A DNA stretch of 64,000 nucleotides from CAZVRZ01 sp964629965 (GTDB taxonomy: Bacteria; Chloroflexota; Anaerolineae; Anaerolineales; UBA4823): positions 1 to 64,000 of the forward strand of contig CAZVRZ010000009.1 in the NCBI GenBank assembly GCA_964629965.1, read 5' to 3'. The notes under the pieces are model-generated. The model saw nothing but the letters and a program-made list of their open reading frames with translations. It ran no database searches and had not been told where the DNA came from. The position numbers and the translations under genes are program-made. Shown here one piece after another: positions 47,022-56,194 of the stretch (position 1 is the stretch's first letter; each line of letters opens with the position of its first letter).

Positions 47022-48620
47022 TTAGCGCCGCAGAAGAGGCAGAAAGACCTTGCTTTCCACGAAGTAGATCGTTGAAAGGCCCGTGGTGGTTCCGGCGCTC
47101 AGCCCGCCGAGCGCGCCGGTGCTGGTGGTGCGCAGGCCCTGCCCCTCGGACAGGGGGATTTTCAAGATGGCCGTCCAGGTTCCGTCGGGGTTGGCGGTGA
47201 CCAGGCTGGTCGACTGTAGGGCTTCTAGCGTGCCATCCGCATCGTCCAGGAAGAGCTCGATCTGGCAGCCGGCGCACGGGCTGCCGGCCCGGCCGGTGAC
47301 GGTGTCCCCGTTGATGCGGGTGACCACGGCCGGTTGGAAGCTCTCGAAAGCGTCCGGCAGGGTGGCTTCGAACTGGATGGCGCCTTCGGAGACGGGCCAG
47401 GCGGCGGTGCGGCGGATGATGTTGCCGCGCAGCGTGACGGCATTGTGGGTCGAACCGCCCAGCAAAATGGCCGACAGGCCGGTCTCGGCGATGGTATTGC
47501 TGTTTACCTCAGTGAACTGCGCGCCGTTGATGTAGATCCCCCGCCCGCAGACGCCGGTATCCGTCCCAGCATAATCCACGCCGATGTGGTTCCCGGCGAT
47601 GCGGTGGCGCGAGCCCAGCGCGTAGATGGCAGTGGGCCAGATCGGCCCGGAGGATCCTTGCTGGCGCAGCCCGGCAAAGTAATTACCTTGCACCAGGTGA
47701 TTGATGCCAGAAGCCAGCGTGCCGCCCAGCTCGAGGCCCCCGCCGCCCAGCCAGTCCGAGCCGCTGCAGACCAACGCCGGGTCGCTTTGTTTGCCGGTCA
47801 GGCGCCCATCGTACCTGGTGCCGATGTAATTGCTCGAAAAGGTGTTGGAACTGCCGTCGATCTTGGCAGAGAAATCGTCCAGGCCCAGAAAAACGTTGTG
47901 GCTGATGGTATTGCCCGACCCGGCATAGACCCACACGCCAATGCCGCCGCTGCCGCGGGTGGCGTCGGCGGCGCGCAGGGCCGGCTGCAGGCCGTCATTG
48001 CTCAGCCCGAACCAGTTGTATTCGATCAGGTTGCCGGATGAATTGACCTGGAGATGGGTATTGAAATTTTGGAAGCCCAGGTGGCGGATGACGTTGCCGC
48101 CCTCGTTCGCAGTTTCGCCGAGGATCAACCCGTCGGCCGAGCCGGTGGAACTGTGCCCCACCAGGATGATCTTGGGGCCGCTGCTGCGCCCGCCGGGTTG
48201 GGTGCTGCCATCGATGGTGATGCTGCCGGTTAGGCGGCGCAGGGCGGCGTTGGAGGTGGTGGAGGTGCCCGCAAACTGGATCTTCCAGATCTTCAGGCTG
48301 GCGTTATAGCCTGGATCGCTGGTGGGGATGTTGAACTGGATCAGGGCGGGGCGCAGGGTGCTCGCCACGCCGTTGGCCTGGTTCACCGCCCGGCGCAGCG
48401 TGCAGGCGGTGGGATAGTTGAGGCAGATTTCGCTGTTGCTGGTGTTGGGGTCGAGGCTGCTGTTGACCGTGATGGTGGTCGCATAGGCCGCGTTCGCCCC
48501 GGCCGGCGCCTCTGCCTCTGCCCGGGTGGGGGTCAGCGCGGGGCGGCTGACGAGCGCGCCGGCCAGCAGCGCCGCCAGGATGAGATAGTGGATGAATGCG
48601 GATCGGATTTGCTTTTGCAT
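47022..48620 (-). CDS. Secreted right-handed beta-helix surface protein
   Basis: A 532-residue exported protein. A signal peptide (HYLILAALLAGALVSRP) is followed by a CSLREA-like domain (TITVNSSLDPN then CTLRRAVNQANG), which often begins bacterial right-handed parallel beta-helices. The middle (about 90-420) carries repeats of the type NSSGNLIEYNWFG, GNTISHNVFLG, SNTFSSNYIGTR and RHRIAGNHIGV, one per helix turn. The C-terminal domain (about 430-520) has the SPCAGCQIELFLDD loop, and the chain ends SKVFLPLLRR, the same tail type as the propeller protein at 28.6-30.2 kb. AAGGAG precedes the start. A surface or cell-wall role is inferred. Confidence 0.85.
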   Translation of the reverse strand: MQKQIRSAFIHYLILAALLAGALVSRPALTPTRAEAEAPAGANAAYATTITVNSSLDPNTSNSEICLNYPTACTLRRAVNQANGVASTLRPALIQFNIPTSDPGYNASLKIWKIQFAGTSTTSNAALRRLTGSITIDGSTQPGGRSSGPKIILVGHSSTGSADGLILGETANEGGNVIRHLGFQNFNTHLQVNSSGNLIEYNWFGLSNDGLQPALRAADATRGSGGIGVWVYAGSGNTISHNVFLGLDDFSAKIDGSSNTFSSNYIGTRYDGRLTGKQSDPALVCSGSDWLGGGGLELGGTLASGINHLVQGNYFAGLRQQGSSGPIWPTAIYALGSRHRIAGNHIGVDYAGTDTGVCGRGIYINGAQFTEVNSNTIAETGLSAILLGGSTHNAVTLRGNIIRRTAAWPVSEGAIQFEATLPDAFESFQPAVVTRINGDTVTGRAGSPCAGCQIELFLDDADGTLEALQSTSLVTANPDGTWTAILKIPLSEGQGLRTTSTGALGGLSAGTTTGLSTIYFVESKVFLPLLRR

Positions 48621-48756
48621 GCTGATTACTCCTTATCGATTGTCAGGCTGATGATCATATGATGACATACGAACGTCAAAGAAACGTCAAACCCAAAAAC
48701 GGAAAGTTGTGTGATAATAAATCATACAACATTCTTATGAAAAGTTCTCATAAAAA

Positions 48757-48848
48757 GGGGTGTCGCTGCGAGAGAAGCGAAGCAGCCCCCTCCTTTCCAC
48801 AAGGAGATTGCTTCCCCCGGCAGAGAGCGCCGGTGTCGCAATGACAGG
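48757..48848. repeat. Dispersed palindrome-ended repeat, copy 4
   Basis: It begins with GGGGTGTCGCTGCGAGAG, has GGAGATTGCTTCCCCCGG, and ends CGCCGGTGTCGCAATGACAGG. It shares its ends and middle with copy 1. Confidence 0.75.
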
Positions 48849-48860
48849 CGCACCACGATT

Positions 48861-48962
48861 TGTCATTGCGAGCGGAGCAGCCTGTCCCGAGCGCAGCGAA
48901 GGAAAGCAATCTCGCTCTAGAAAGTAGGAGACTGCTTCGCCAAAGACCGGCTCGCAGTGACA
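48861..48962. repeat. Dispersed palindrome-ended repeat, copy 5
   Basis: The 102-base unit has inverted ends TGTCATTGCGAGC and GCTCGCAGTGACA, and contains CGCAGCGAAGG, AAAGCAATCTC and GAGACTGCTTCGCC. It sits 12 bases from copy 4 in the 418-base gap before the next lipoprotein gene. No gene was seen in the gap. Confidence 0.8.
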
Positions 48963-49038
48963 TCCGTATAATGACATCCGTATAACGAATTGTGATATGC
49001 GTAATAGTTTTGAGCAAGCTGACAAGGAGAAGACAACG

Positions 49039-50283
49039 ATGAGAAAACCGCTGACCGTCCTGACAATGGTCATCCTGAGCCTGGGCCTGCTGTCGCTGGC
49101 ATGCAGCGGCCTGGCGCCCAAGCCGACGCCCACGCCCACTCCCACGAATGTGCCCACGCAAACGCCCACGCCGGCGCCCACGAATACGCCGACGCCGGTG
49201 CCCACGAATACGCCCTCGCCGACGCCCACGTATACCCCCACGCCGGCGGTGATCGTGATCGAGGCGGGCACCTTTGCCGAGCCGGATAATTTCCACCTGG
49301 ACGAAACGCAGTCCCTGGATGGTAAGAACACCGAGGGGGTGGATATCGTCGATGCGTACTCGGTGACCGTGGACTTCATCGGCACGCCGCTCTTCGTGGG
49401 CGCCCAGGTGGACCTGGGTATGTCGGCTTCGAACGAGTTCTCCGAGGCGTTGGGGCCGATGGCGGAGATGACGGGCGAAGAAGCGAGCGAGTCGATCGAG
49501 ATGTATATCGACGGGGATACCATGTACATGAACCTGATGGGGGGCTGGTGGATGGTGCCGGTGGACGCTTCGGACGAGCAGCAGACTTTTGACGAGATGA
49601 TGGGGCCGCTGCAGCACAGCGTGTCCATCTGGCTTTCCTGGCTGAAGAGCGCTACCCTGGTGGGCGAAGAGGATTTCAACGGCCAGCTTGCCCGCCATTA
49701 CACCTTCACCGAGGCCGACCTGGCGACCGAGAAGCTGCCGCAGGGGATGACAGTGGAAGAAGCCAGCGGCGACCTGTACGCCACGGTGAACGAAAATCAC
49801 GTGGTGCGCCTGGAGATTGCCCTGACCGGCGAGAACCTGGTCAGCCCCGAAAACCAGGCCGCGGTGCAGGAATCCGGCGAGGAGCCGAAGATCGCCCTGC
49901 AGTCGGGTACCATGGCGACCATCATCGACGTCAGCCAGATCGGGCAGGTGAAAGCCGGCGTGCCCCAAGAGGTGCTGCAGGTTGTTTCGCTGCCACAGAT
50001 CCTGCCCACGCCGGCGGACGCACAGCAGACCATGGGCGTGGAACTGACGCTTTACGGGGTGCATCTCAGAATGTACAACTTTTCCAGCCAACAGTCCATG
50101 GCGCAGGCGGCGGAGTCTTACAAAGAGGCGCTGGAGCAGGCCGGCTGGGAGCAGAAAGAAGCCCAGGAACAGGGCGAGCAGTTCATGTACAACTACGCCC
50201 TGGCAGGGTCGCTGCTGGAGGTCACGATCAGCGTGGATGAGGAAGGCGTGACGACGATCATGCTGATGCTGACGGAGGCGTGA
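49039..50283 (+). CDS. Lipoprotein with PT-repeat linker and LppX/LolA-like domain
   Basis: A 414-residue exported protein. The signal peptide ends in LLSLAC. The linker (about 25-70) is built from repeats of the type PTPTPTNVPTQTP and TNTPTPVPTNTPSP. The C-terminal domain (about 75-414) has an antiparallel beta-sheet pattern (EMYIDGDTMYMNLMGGWWMVP, LARHYTFTEADLA, VVRLEIALTGENL), quoted here in parts, which resembles LppX/LprG or LolA-type lipid-binding proteins. The match is by rhythm only. AAGGAGA precedes the ATG; an upstream in-frame start at 48997 is rejected. Confidence 0.8.
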   Translation: MRKPLTVLTMVILSLGLLSLACSGLAPKPTPTPTPTNVPTQTPTPAPTNTPTPVPTNTPSPTPTYTPTPAVIVIEAGTFAEPDNFHLDETQSLDGKNTEGVDIVDAYSVTVDFIGTPLFVGAQVDLGMSASNEFSEALGPMAEMTGEEASESIEMYIDGDTMYMNLMGGWWMVPVDASDEQQTFDEMMGPLQHSVSIWLSWLKSATLVGEEDFNGQLARHYTFTEADLATEKLPQGMTVEEASGDLYATVNENHVVRLEIALTGENLVSPENQAAVQESGEEPKIALQSGTMATIIDVSQIGQVKAGVPQEVLQVVSLPQILPTPADAQQTMGVELTLYGVHLRMYNFSSQQSMAQAAESYKEALEQAGWEQKEAQEQGEQFMYNYALAGSLLEVTISVDEEGVTTIMLMLTEA

Positions 50284-50382
50284 GACGTTTATTTGCTTCT
50301 AATACTGCGGGATGGACGCTGGCTAAGTATGAGCGTCATATCTGCCGGTAGAATCGAATAATATGAAAGCCAGACAAAAGAA

Positions 50383-51000
50383 TTATTCTGGAGCAGTTTC
50401 GAAGGTATAACCAAAATATTCGATATCCCGCTGGTAGCGCTCTGCGACCAGGTCGCGGGTATAGGGTCGATAATAATAGCTGTAGTGTCTGTGTTTCTCT
50501 GAATTCAGGTGTGGTATTTTGGGTGTCGCCAACCCGATATTCTTAAACAAGTTTTCTGCATCTCTTTGTAGATATTCAAATCTACCCACAAAGTTCACGA
50601 TTATTTTTCCTTGCTCATCGCTGATATAATCTAACTGATTATACAGAGTTGATTTTCTTCCATCGAGATCTTCAATGATATCTGTACACTTAATAACAAA
50701 GTCATCAAAAGAGTTGGCGTTTTTCCAAACATAATCAAATAAACGATTACGAATTCCCCGATGGGCAATCATGGAATACCAGGAGACCAGGCGTTCCCAC
50801 GGATTTCGAACAAATGCGAAAGAATAATACTGGCAATATTTATCAATTCCCATGTAGGCTTGCGCCCAGGCGGCATGATCATGCTGGTTCATAAAGGGGT
50901 ATACATCTGGAATTTGTTCTTTTAGAGCTGCCATCAAGCTGATGCCGGCAGTTTTTTGAATATGAATGAATAATATTTTCTTTGTTTCAGAAATTAACAT
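50383..51000 (-). CDS. Sulfotransferase, type 2 family
   Basis: A 205-residue PAPS-dependent sulfotransferase. The 5-prime phosphosulfate loop is FIHIQKTAGISLMA, and the 3-prime phosphate site is AFVRNPWERLVSWYS, both typical of the HNK-1/carbohydrate sulfotransferase family. It is intracellular and has no TM. A lone TATAAT lies upstream on the minus strand. Its base composition is AT-richer than the genes before 50 kb. It is divergent from a glycosyltransferase and a second sulfotransferase, so the group may modify a surface glycan. Confidence 0.88.
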   Translation of the reverse strand: MLISETKKILFIHIQKTAGISLMAALKEQIPDVYPFMNQHDHAAWAQAYMGIDKYCQYYSFAFVRNPWERLVSWYSMIAHRGIRNRLFDYVWKNANSFDDFVIKCTDIIEDLDGRKSTLYNQLDYISDEQGKIIVNFVGRFEYLQRDAENLFKNIGLATPKIPHLNSEKHRHYSYYYRPYTRDLVAERYQRDIEYFGYTFETAPE

Positions 51001-51031
51001 TAGACGCCCGGTAGATCAATAGGATAGTATC

Positions 51032-51037
51032 ATTATA
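51032..51037 (-). promoter_or_regulatory. -10 element of the sulfotransferase gene
   Basis: TATAAT on the minus strand, 31 bases before the start, divergent from the promoter at 51068-51095. Confidence 0.5.
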
Positions 51038-51067
51038 CTTGATCGGCTTTTACTTCGGTAACAAGAA

Positions 51068-51095
51068 TTGTAAGCTGATCATAATCGAATATAAT
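51068..51095 (+). promoter_or_regulatory. Promoter of the glycosyltransferase gene
   Basis: TTGTAA (51068-51073) and TATAAT (51090-51095) are 16 bases apart, 22 bases before the ATG. Confidence 0.65.
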
Positions 51096-51117
51096 ACACT
51101 GATTTTGAGATAAAAAA

Positions 51118-52287
51118 ATGCCTCAAAAATTAAGACTCCTTTATGTTGGACCTCCCTTGCCTCCTTTACAAAGACCTCTAGAGGCGATGTTGAATATGGG
51201 GAATGAAGTGCTATTGGTAAGCGGCGCCAATCCGGGAGAGATGCCTGGTGCAATGAGTGCGCGTTTTGTGCCTTTTCGAGTAACGGATCCAGAAAGACGG
51301 GCTTTGTGCAATCGGGATGCTAAGGTATATCAAGAAAGTCTTGCTATCGAAGTAGAACATCTAGGCAATATCATTAGAGAATTCCGGCCACATATTGTGC
51401 ATGCTTTTGGCCTGGCTTTTGAAGCCGAAGCCTGTTTACATACTGGTTTTAAACCATTCGTAGTATCGTCCTGGGGATATTTGGAATCGTTTTTCAAAAC
51501 AGGGATCTTGGAACCTAAATATGCAGTTATCCTGAAAAATGCTAGCGTGATCCTGGAGCCTCCTGCATTGGAGGAACGTTTACGAATTGTATTACCGACT
51601 GGGCATCCCATATACACATACCATCACGGCGTGGATGAGCGCATTTTTCATAGGGGTTATGCTACGGAAGCAGCGCGGTGGAGAAGTGTCCTTGCATTGC
51701 CGCCACAGGCGCGCCTGGTGCTTTCCGCACGCGGTTGGGGCGAAACCTACCGCCACCGCGCTGTTTTGCGAGCCTTTGCCAAGATGCAACCCAATTTTCC
51801 CATTCCAGCCATTCTGGTTTTCTTACGCCTGGGGAGGAGTTATGACAGCCAAATAATTCGGCAGGAATACGAGATAATCGGCCAAATGGCCAGGCAATTA
51901 GGAGTCTCAGAGTTCATTCGCTGGCTGCCGCCGCCGCCTGCTTTTATGCTGGCGCCATTGTACAACGCCGCAGATGCAATCGTAAGCTGGCGCATTCCGG
52001 ATACTTTCCCGGCCACGGTATTAGAGGCGCTGGCTTGCCAGCGACCAGTGCTGGCGCCGGATTTGCCGATTTTCAAAAGTACACCGGTGGCCGAATGCAC
52101 CTACCTTGTTTCGCCGCCCGATGACGATCATCTAGCAGATGCATTGCTGGATGTTTTACTGTATCCACCTGAAATGACTCTTTTAGCAACACGGCGAGAA
52201 ATTGTTTTGAAGGATTATGCTGCTAGTGTCACGCGCTTTCGTTTGATGGAGATCTATGAGGATGTGTTGAAAAATGAGCGAGGTTGA
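51118..52287 (+). CDS. Glycosyltransferase, GT4-like
   Basis: A 389-residue glycosyltransferase with the two-domain GT-B look. N-terminal cues are KLRLLYVGPPLPP and the IIREFRPHIVHAFGLAFEA strand. C-terminal cues are the LVLSARGWGETYRH loop and the nucleotide-sugar region NAADAIVSWRIPDTFPATVLEALACQRPVLAPDLP, seen in parts. The catalytic E-x7-E pattern is not clear because the second part reads DTFPATVLEAL. It overlaps the following sulfotransferase by 14 bases, which suggests joint expression and a shared product. Confidence 0.8.
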   Translation: MPQKLRLLYVGPPLPPLQRPLEAMLNMGNEVLLVSGANPGEMPGAMSARFVPFRVTDPERRALCNRDAKVYQESLAIEVEHLGNIIREFRPHIVHAFGLAFEAEACLHTGFKPFVVSSWGYLESFFKTGILEPKYAVILKNASVILEPPALEERLRIVLPTGHPIYTYHHGVDERIFHRGYATEAARWRSVLALPPQARLVLSARGWGETYRHRAVLRAFAKMQPNFPIPAILVFLRLGRSYDSQIIRQEYEIIGQMARQLGVSEFIRWLPPPPAFMLAPLYNAADAIVSWRIPDTFPATVLEALACQRPVLAPDLPIFKSTPVAECTYLVSPPDDDHLADALLDVLLYPPEMTLLATRREIVLKDYAASVTRFRLMEIYEDVLKNERG

Positions 52288-52987
52288 GCGGTATATCTTT
52301 ATCTTTGGGCATATGCGCGGCCGGACATCGCTCCTGGCCCATCTCCTGGGCAGCCATCCAGACATTATCGGGTATGCTGAATTACACCAATCCTATTCTG
52401 GTATCCAGGATTTGGAGCGAATGAAAGAACGCATCATTGATATGAATCCAGGTAAGGCTTTTTCAAGATATTGGCTGGATAAAATTCTCTATGATCATTA
52501 TCCCATTGCCCAAGAAATCTTATATAGTGAGCCAATCTATCCAATTTTTATCCTGCGCCCACCGCAGCCCACGATTGAAAGCTATATCCGAAATATCCAC
52601 CTGGAAGTCGAGTTGAAACTTCGTTTCATTGGGGGCATGAACGCGTACTTGTCGCGCTTGAAGGGGCTAGCGAGATTGGCGGCTGGGCTGACCCGCCCGG
52701 GGTTGTTAGTGGATGCGGAGCAGTTGGTGGATCAGCCTCAAAAGGTGCTGCCGTTTGTACAGGAATATTTAGGATTGCAGTCTACGCTTTCGGTCCATTA
52801 TGAGAAGTTTTTGTTCACAGGCCGGCCAGGCTATGGCGACACTTCGCCTACATTGCAACGTGGAGAAATCGTTTCGGAACGTTCCACAGAGCAGTGGTTT
52901 CAGCCATCCAAGCAAATGCGAGCGCTGCTGGAAGATGCTTACCGAAAGTGTTTGCTTAGCTTACAAGCGCATTGCCGGCACCTTTGA
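52274..52987 (+). CDS. Second sulfotransferase-family protein
   Basis: A 237-residue protein with a PAPS-binding-like N-terminus, YIFIFGHMRGRTSLLAHLLG, and the following SHPDIIGYAELHQSY typical of Stf0-like and related sulfotransferases. Its ATG lies inside the end of the glycosyltransferase gene. The 3-prime phosphate region is less clear (IFILRPPQPTIESYIRNI). A terminator follows. The two sulfotransferases are not close in sequence. Confidence 0.75.
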   Translation: MSEVERYIFIFGHMRGRTSLLAHLLGSHPDIIGYAELHQSYSGIQDLERMKERIIDMNPGKAFSRYWLDKILYDHYPIAQEILYSEPIYPIFILRPPQPTIESYIRNIHLEVELKLRFIGGMNAYLSRLKGLARLAAGLTRPGLLVDAEQLVDQPQKVLPFVQEYLGLQSTLSVHYEKFLFTGRPGYGDTSPTLQRGEIVSERSTEQWFQPSKQMRALLEDAYRKCLLSLQAHCRHL

Positions 52988-53019
52988 TTGGTAAACAAGG
53001 ATTTTTAGATTCTCCGGCG

Positions 53020-53048
53020 AGATGGCTGTAAAACGCCATCTTATTTTT
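53020..53048 (+). terminator. Terminator after the plus-strand sulfotransferase gene
   Basis: AGATGGC and GCCATCT form a 7-bp stem with an 8-base loop, then TATTTTT. Confidence 0.75.
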
Positions 53049-53062
53049 CCAGTTTCTCTCCA

Positions 53063-53097
53063 ATAAAAGAGGAGGTTGCCCTCATCGAGCAACCTCC
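53063..53097 (-). terminator. Terminator of the minus-strand surface protein gene
   Basis: On the minus strand a 9-bp stem GGAGGTTGC with GCAACCTCC, loop 9, is followed by TCTTTTATTG. It converges with the terminator at 53020-53048. Confidence 0.75.
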
Positions 53098-53157
53098 TGA
53101 TCGAAACGTTCGAAAAATCTATTTATTTACAGATGAGGGTGTCATTTCACAGAACAG

Positions 53158-55866
53158 TTACTTGCAAACGCCCTGGCCATTGGCCCGCCAGTCGAGGATC
53201 ACATCGGCGGTTCCACCGACCCGTACGTCCCAACCGACGAACTGAGCCTGGTAGCCGAAGACGTAGCCGGTGCCGAGCACTTCAACTTCCGAAGCGGGGG
53301 CATACAGGATGCCGCTGAAGTAGGAGTCGGAGTTGCCGTTGATCTTGACCGGGCTGGGATTTGACTGCGGCACGTACAGGAACACACTGGGCACGGCCGG
53401 AGATGCATCAGCACCGGGAGCAGACCACTGTACGGTTGCCCCGCCGTTGATGGTGAATTTACCATCTTGCATGTACACCGTCGCGCCTTCAGCCATCAAA
53501 GTGTCATTGGCGTTGATGGTCACATCGCCGCTGATGCAGTACAGGCCCTCTCCAAGGAACATCTCACCTTTGAAGTCCTTGCCGTCCATCTGGATGGCCG
53601 CCGGGTCGCTGCAGTTCGGTTCGGGCTGGCTCCAAGCTGATTCGGGCAGGGGGCTGTCGATCTTCTGGATGCCGCCGTGCAGGTTGTCGAAGTCGGTCGA
53701 ATTGCCCGCCAGCTCGCCAACATAGTCGATCGGGGCGGTGGAGTAGACATCGGTAGTGCCGACCGAGCGCAGGCAGCCGGCAGAGTAAGCGGTGCCATCC
53801 AGTTCGGTCAGCGATGTGCCGTGGAAGAGCAGGCCGTTCTGCTCGCCCTGGCAGGCGGCCGGATTGAGGGCGATGATGGCATATTCGCCGGTCATCGAGC
53901 TTTCGGGCACGCTGCAGATGGGTTCCGATGGTGGAACCGGAACTTCCTTGGGGCGGTCTTCTTTGTCCGCCTTGGGCATATCCTTGTGGGTCTTAGGCTG
54001 CTTACCGGGCGGGATGATCTTCCCGTACTCAGTGCAGGCGATGGCGTTGGCGGGATCCAGGTTCTTTTCCAGGTTGTTGATCACATCGGCGATATCCTTG
54101 GCGCGTTCCAGGTTCTGGCCGCTGAGGATCAGCTCTTCAGCTTCTTTCAGCGCTTCCCAGGCAGTGCCTTCGAAGGTGCCGCCGGAGATGCCTTCCAGCT
54201 TGAGCACGGTGTGCTTGCCGAGCTTGCCGGTGCCCCAGTTCATCCAGGTGGCCAGGTTCTGCTGCAGGGCACGGGCCATCATGGACTGTGAGTCGAGGTT
54301 GCTGAAGTAGTTCTTGCCGCCCTTGGAGTTGTCACGCGCCAGGATCTTGGCAGCCTGCTCGAGGGTCAGGGGGGTGGTGTTGTTGCCGCCATCGCTGTGA
54401 TCGGCGGGGGAGATTTGGGATAGGTCGCTGCTGACCAGGCCGGCGCGGAAGATCTTGCTCTCCAGGGCGATGTTGTTCAGACCCCATTCCAGGGATTCCC
54501 TGGTCTCCTGGGCCTTGCTGCCGGCCAGCACCTTCTTGAAGTTGTTCTTCCAGTAACCGATGGTGCGCGGGCAACCACCTTCCGAGTTCACATCCGGGCA
54601 GCCCTTGGGATCGCAGATCGGGTAGTTGACTGCCAGCCAGAAGGCATTGTGCAGATCCATGCCTTCGATCTGGATCTTGTATTCGCCTTCGGACAGCGAG
54701 GTGGCCGGCTTATCGGAATTGATGGAAGGATCGGTACCCACCGAGAACACTTCCCATTCTTCCGTGCCGGAGGGATCGAGGTCTTCGTAGATGGGCAGGT
54801 TGTTGGGATCGACCAGCTTGATGCGGACAGTAGGAGAGACTTTGTGGGCCGGGCTGGCATTATTGTCATCTGCCGGGAAACCCATGCCTGCTTCGCCTTC
54901 CGGATTCACGGCCAGGTTGGTACCATGGGCAAAATAGGGAACGCCTTCGCTGTTGGGGTCGTCAGTGTCTTTGTTTTCGTTGCTGGTATTCGTGCCGCGA
55001 TCAAAGTCGCCGTTCCACAACTCGATGAATTTGTTATCCTTGTCCGGCACGTAGAAGCGGAACTGCCAGACGCCATCGTAATAGCTCCGCGTACCAGGAT
55101 CCTTGCTCCATTTGTAATCTGGATAGATTACCTTTCCATCATTGTCCGATGCAAACTGGGCCACCAGGCCAATCGTGTACTTGGGATCCACGCCAGCCAT
55201 CAGGTAGCCGCTGGATTTGACTTTGAAACCATTGCCACCTCGTGAGCCATCCGGCCGGCTGGCTTCCAGGCGGTAATAGAAATGGCCATTAGGACCGCGG
55301 GCATTGTTGGGGGCAACGTCAGAGGTGTTCACCGTGGTGCTCCACCAGTCATTGTTCGGCATGGCATCGTTACCCATCCAGGTGCCTACCACAGCCTTGC
55401 CTTTGCCCGCTGCAGTTGGATCGGCGTACAGCGTGTAGGTAGTATCGCCAGTCTTAGCATCATCCCAATGACCATAACCGATCAAGAATTGTCCCTTCTT
55501 GTCAAGGCGAATCTGGTTGTTCTTGTCTTTGCTGCTGTCACCATCGAAGATGGAAAAGGTGAAACTGCTTTGATCGCCTGGCACCATGATCCACACTACG
55601 ATCGGCGCATTCGAAAGGCTTCTCTGGTCGGCCCCAGCAAGAATGAACAGGCGTGGATCATTCTCTTCACAGGATGGCAGGCAGGTGAAGCCGTCTGGAG
55701 GGGCATCATAGGTGGGTGCAGGGATACCGGCCGTGCCGGACAACCCACCACCGCCCCACCAGCCGAGCTGCTGCCCGGCTACCGCTACGACCAACAACAA
55801 TACCACGATGCCTATGATCGTGGCAATGCCGGTCTTACTTCTCAACCAACGATTGAACTTGTTCAT
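53158..55866 (-). CDS. Large secreted surface protein
   Basis: A 902-residue exported protein. The start at 55866 (MNKFNRWLRSKTG) follows AAGGAGGATCAA; an upstream start at 55887 is rejected. One N-terminal TM helix or signal (TIIGIVVLLLVVAVAG) is followed by a beta-rich region (about 45-430), the GCPRTIGYWKNN motif (near 465) found in many bacterial surface proteins, a helical region (about 480-650), and a C-terminal domain (about 690-902) with LGEGLYCISGDVTINAN and GGATVQWSAPG, which resembles beta-helical domains of PilX-like secreted proteins. Final residues GQGVCK do not carry the FLPL tail. It separates two accessory blocks. Function unknown. Confidence 0.8.
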   Translation of the reverse strand: MNKFNRWLRSKTGIATIIGIVVLLLVVAVAGQQLGWWGGGGLSGTAGIPAPTYDAPPDGFTCLPSCEENDPRLFILAGADQRSLSNAPIVVWIMVPGDQSSFTFSIFDGDSSKDKNNQIRLDKKGQFLIGYGHWDDAKTGDTTYTLYADPTAAGKGKAVVGTWMGNDAMPNNDWWSTTVNTSDVAPNNARGPNGHFYYRLEASRPDGSRGGNGFKVKSSGYLMAGVDPKYTIGLVAQFASDNDGKVIYPDYKWSKDPGTRSYYDGVWQFRFYVPDKDNKFIELWNGDFDRGTNTSNENKDTDDPNSEGVPYFAHGTNLAVNPEGEAGMGFPADDNNASPAHKVSPTVRIKLVDPNNLPIYEDLDPSGTEEWEVFSVGTDPSINSDKPATSLSEGEYKIQIEGMDLHNAFWLAVNYPICDPKGCPDVNSEGGCPRTIGYWKNNFKKVLAGSKAQETRESLEWGLNNIALESKIFRAGLVSSDLSQISPADHSDGGNNTTPLTLEQAAKILARDNSKGGKNYFSNLDSQSMMARALQQNLATWMNWGTGKLGKHTVLKLEGISGGTFEGTAWEALKEAEELILSGQNLERAKDIADVINNLEKNLDPANAIACTEYGKIIPPGKQPKTHKDMPKADKEDRPKEVPVPPSEPICSVPESSMTGEYAIIALNPAACQGEQNGLLFHGTSLTELDGTAYSAGCLRSVGTTDVYSTAPIDYVGELAGNSTDFDNLHGGIQKIDSPLPESAWSQPEPNCSDPAAIQMDGKDFKGEMFLGEGLYCISGDVTINANDTLMAEGATVYMQDGKFTINGGATVQWSAPGADASPAVPSVFLYVPQSNPSPVKINGNSDSYFSGILYAPASEVEVLGTGYVFGYQAQFVGWDVRVGGTADVILDWRANGQGVCK

Positions 55867-56194
55867 TTGATCCTCCTTATCGATCAATTTGGATAGTTCT
55901 CTATATTATCGATTATTACTATATGTCGGAAGAAGTGAGTAAGACGGGTCGTTCTATGGAGGATTAATATTAAAGCGATACTCTAACAGAAAACTGATAT
56001 TAGCAACGCTCAATAGAGAAAGTATCGAAACTACATCTTGATACTTTACCTATCAGCATTTTTTGGGGGTAAGCCATTGAGCATAGGCATGATGAGCAAG
56101 ACACTATACTTTTTACCGCGGCTTCATATCCACAAGAAGCTTGTTATCGGAAACGCTCTACCGTAGATTACATACCCAGCGAAGGATAACTTAC
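55867..56194. other. 328-base AT-rich intergenic region
   Basis: No convincing gene was found. A hairpin (AAAGTATC at 56019-56026 with GATACTTT at 56040-56047) lies in the middle without a T run. On the minus strand several TATA-like words (TATAGT, TAATAT) precede the surface protein gene and may be its promoter, but none has a clear -35 partner. Confidence 0.5.

Noticed and set aside
50383..52987. Sulfotransferases as RiPP tailoring enzymes
   Set aside because: They are 3 kb or more from the precursor, with a GC-rich surface protein gene and two terminators between. A joint role cannot be supported from sequence alone.
56041..56120. A second small peptide gene in the gap downstream of the precursor
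   Set aside because: The short frames on the minus strand (up to 14 codons) have no ribosome site and no leader motif.
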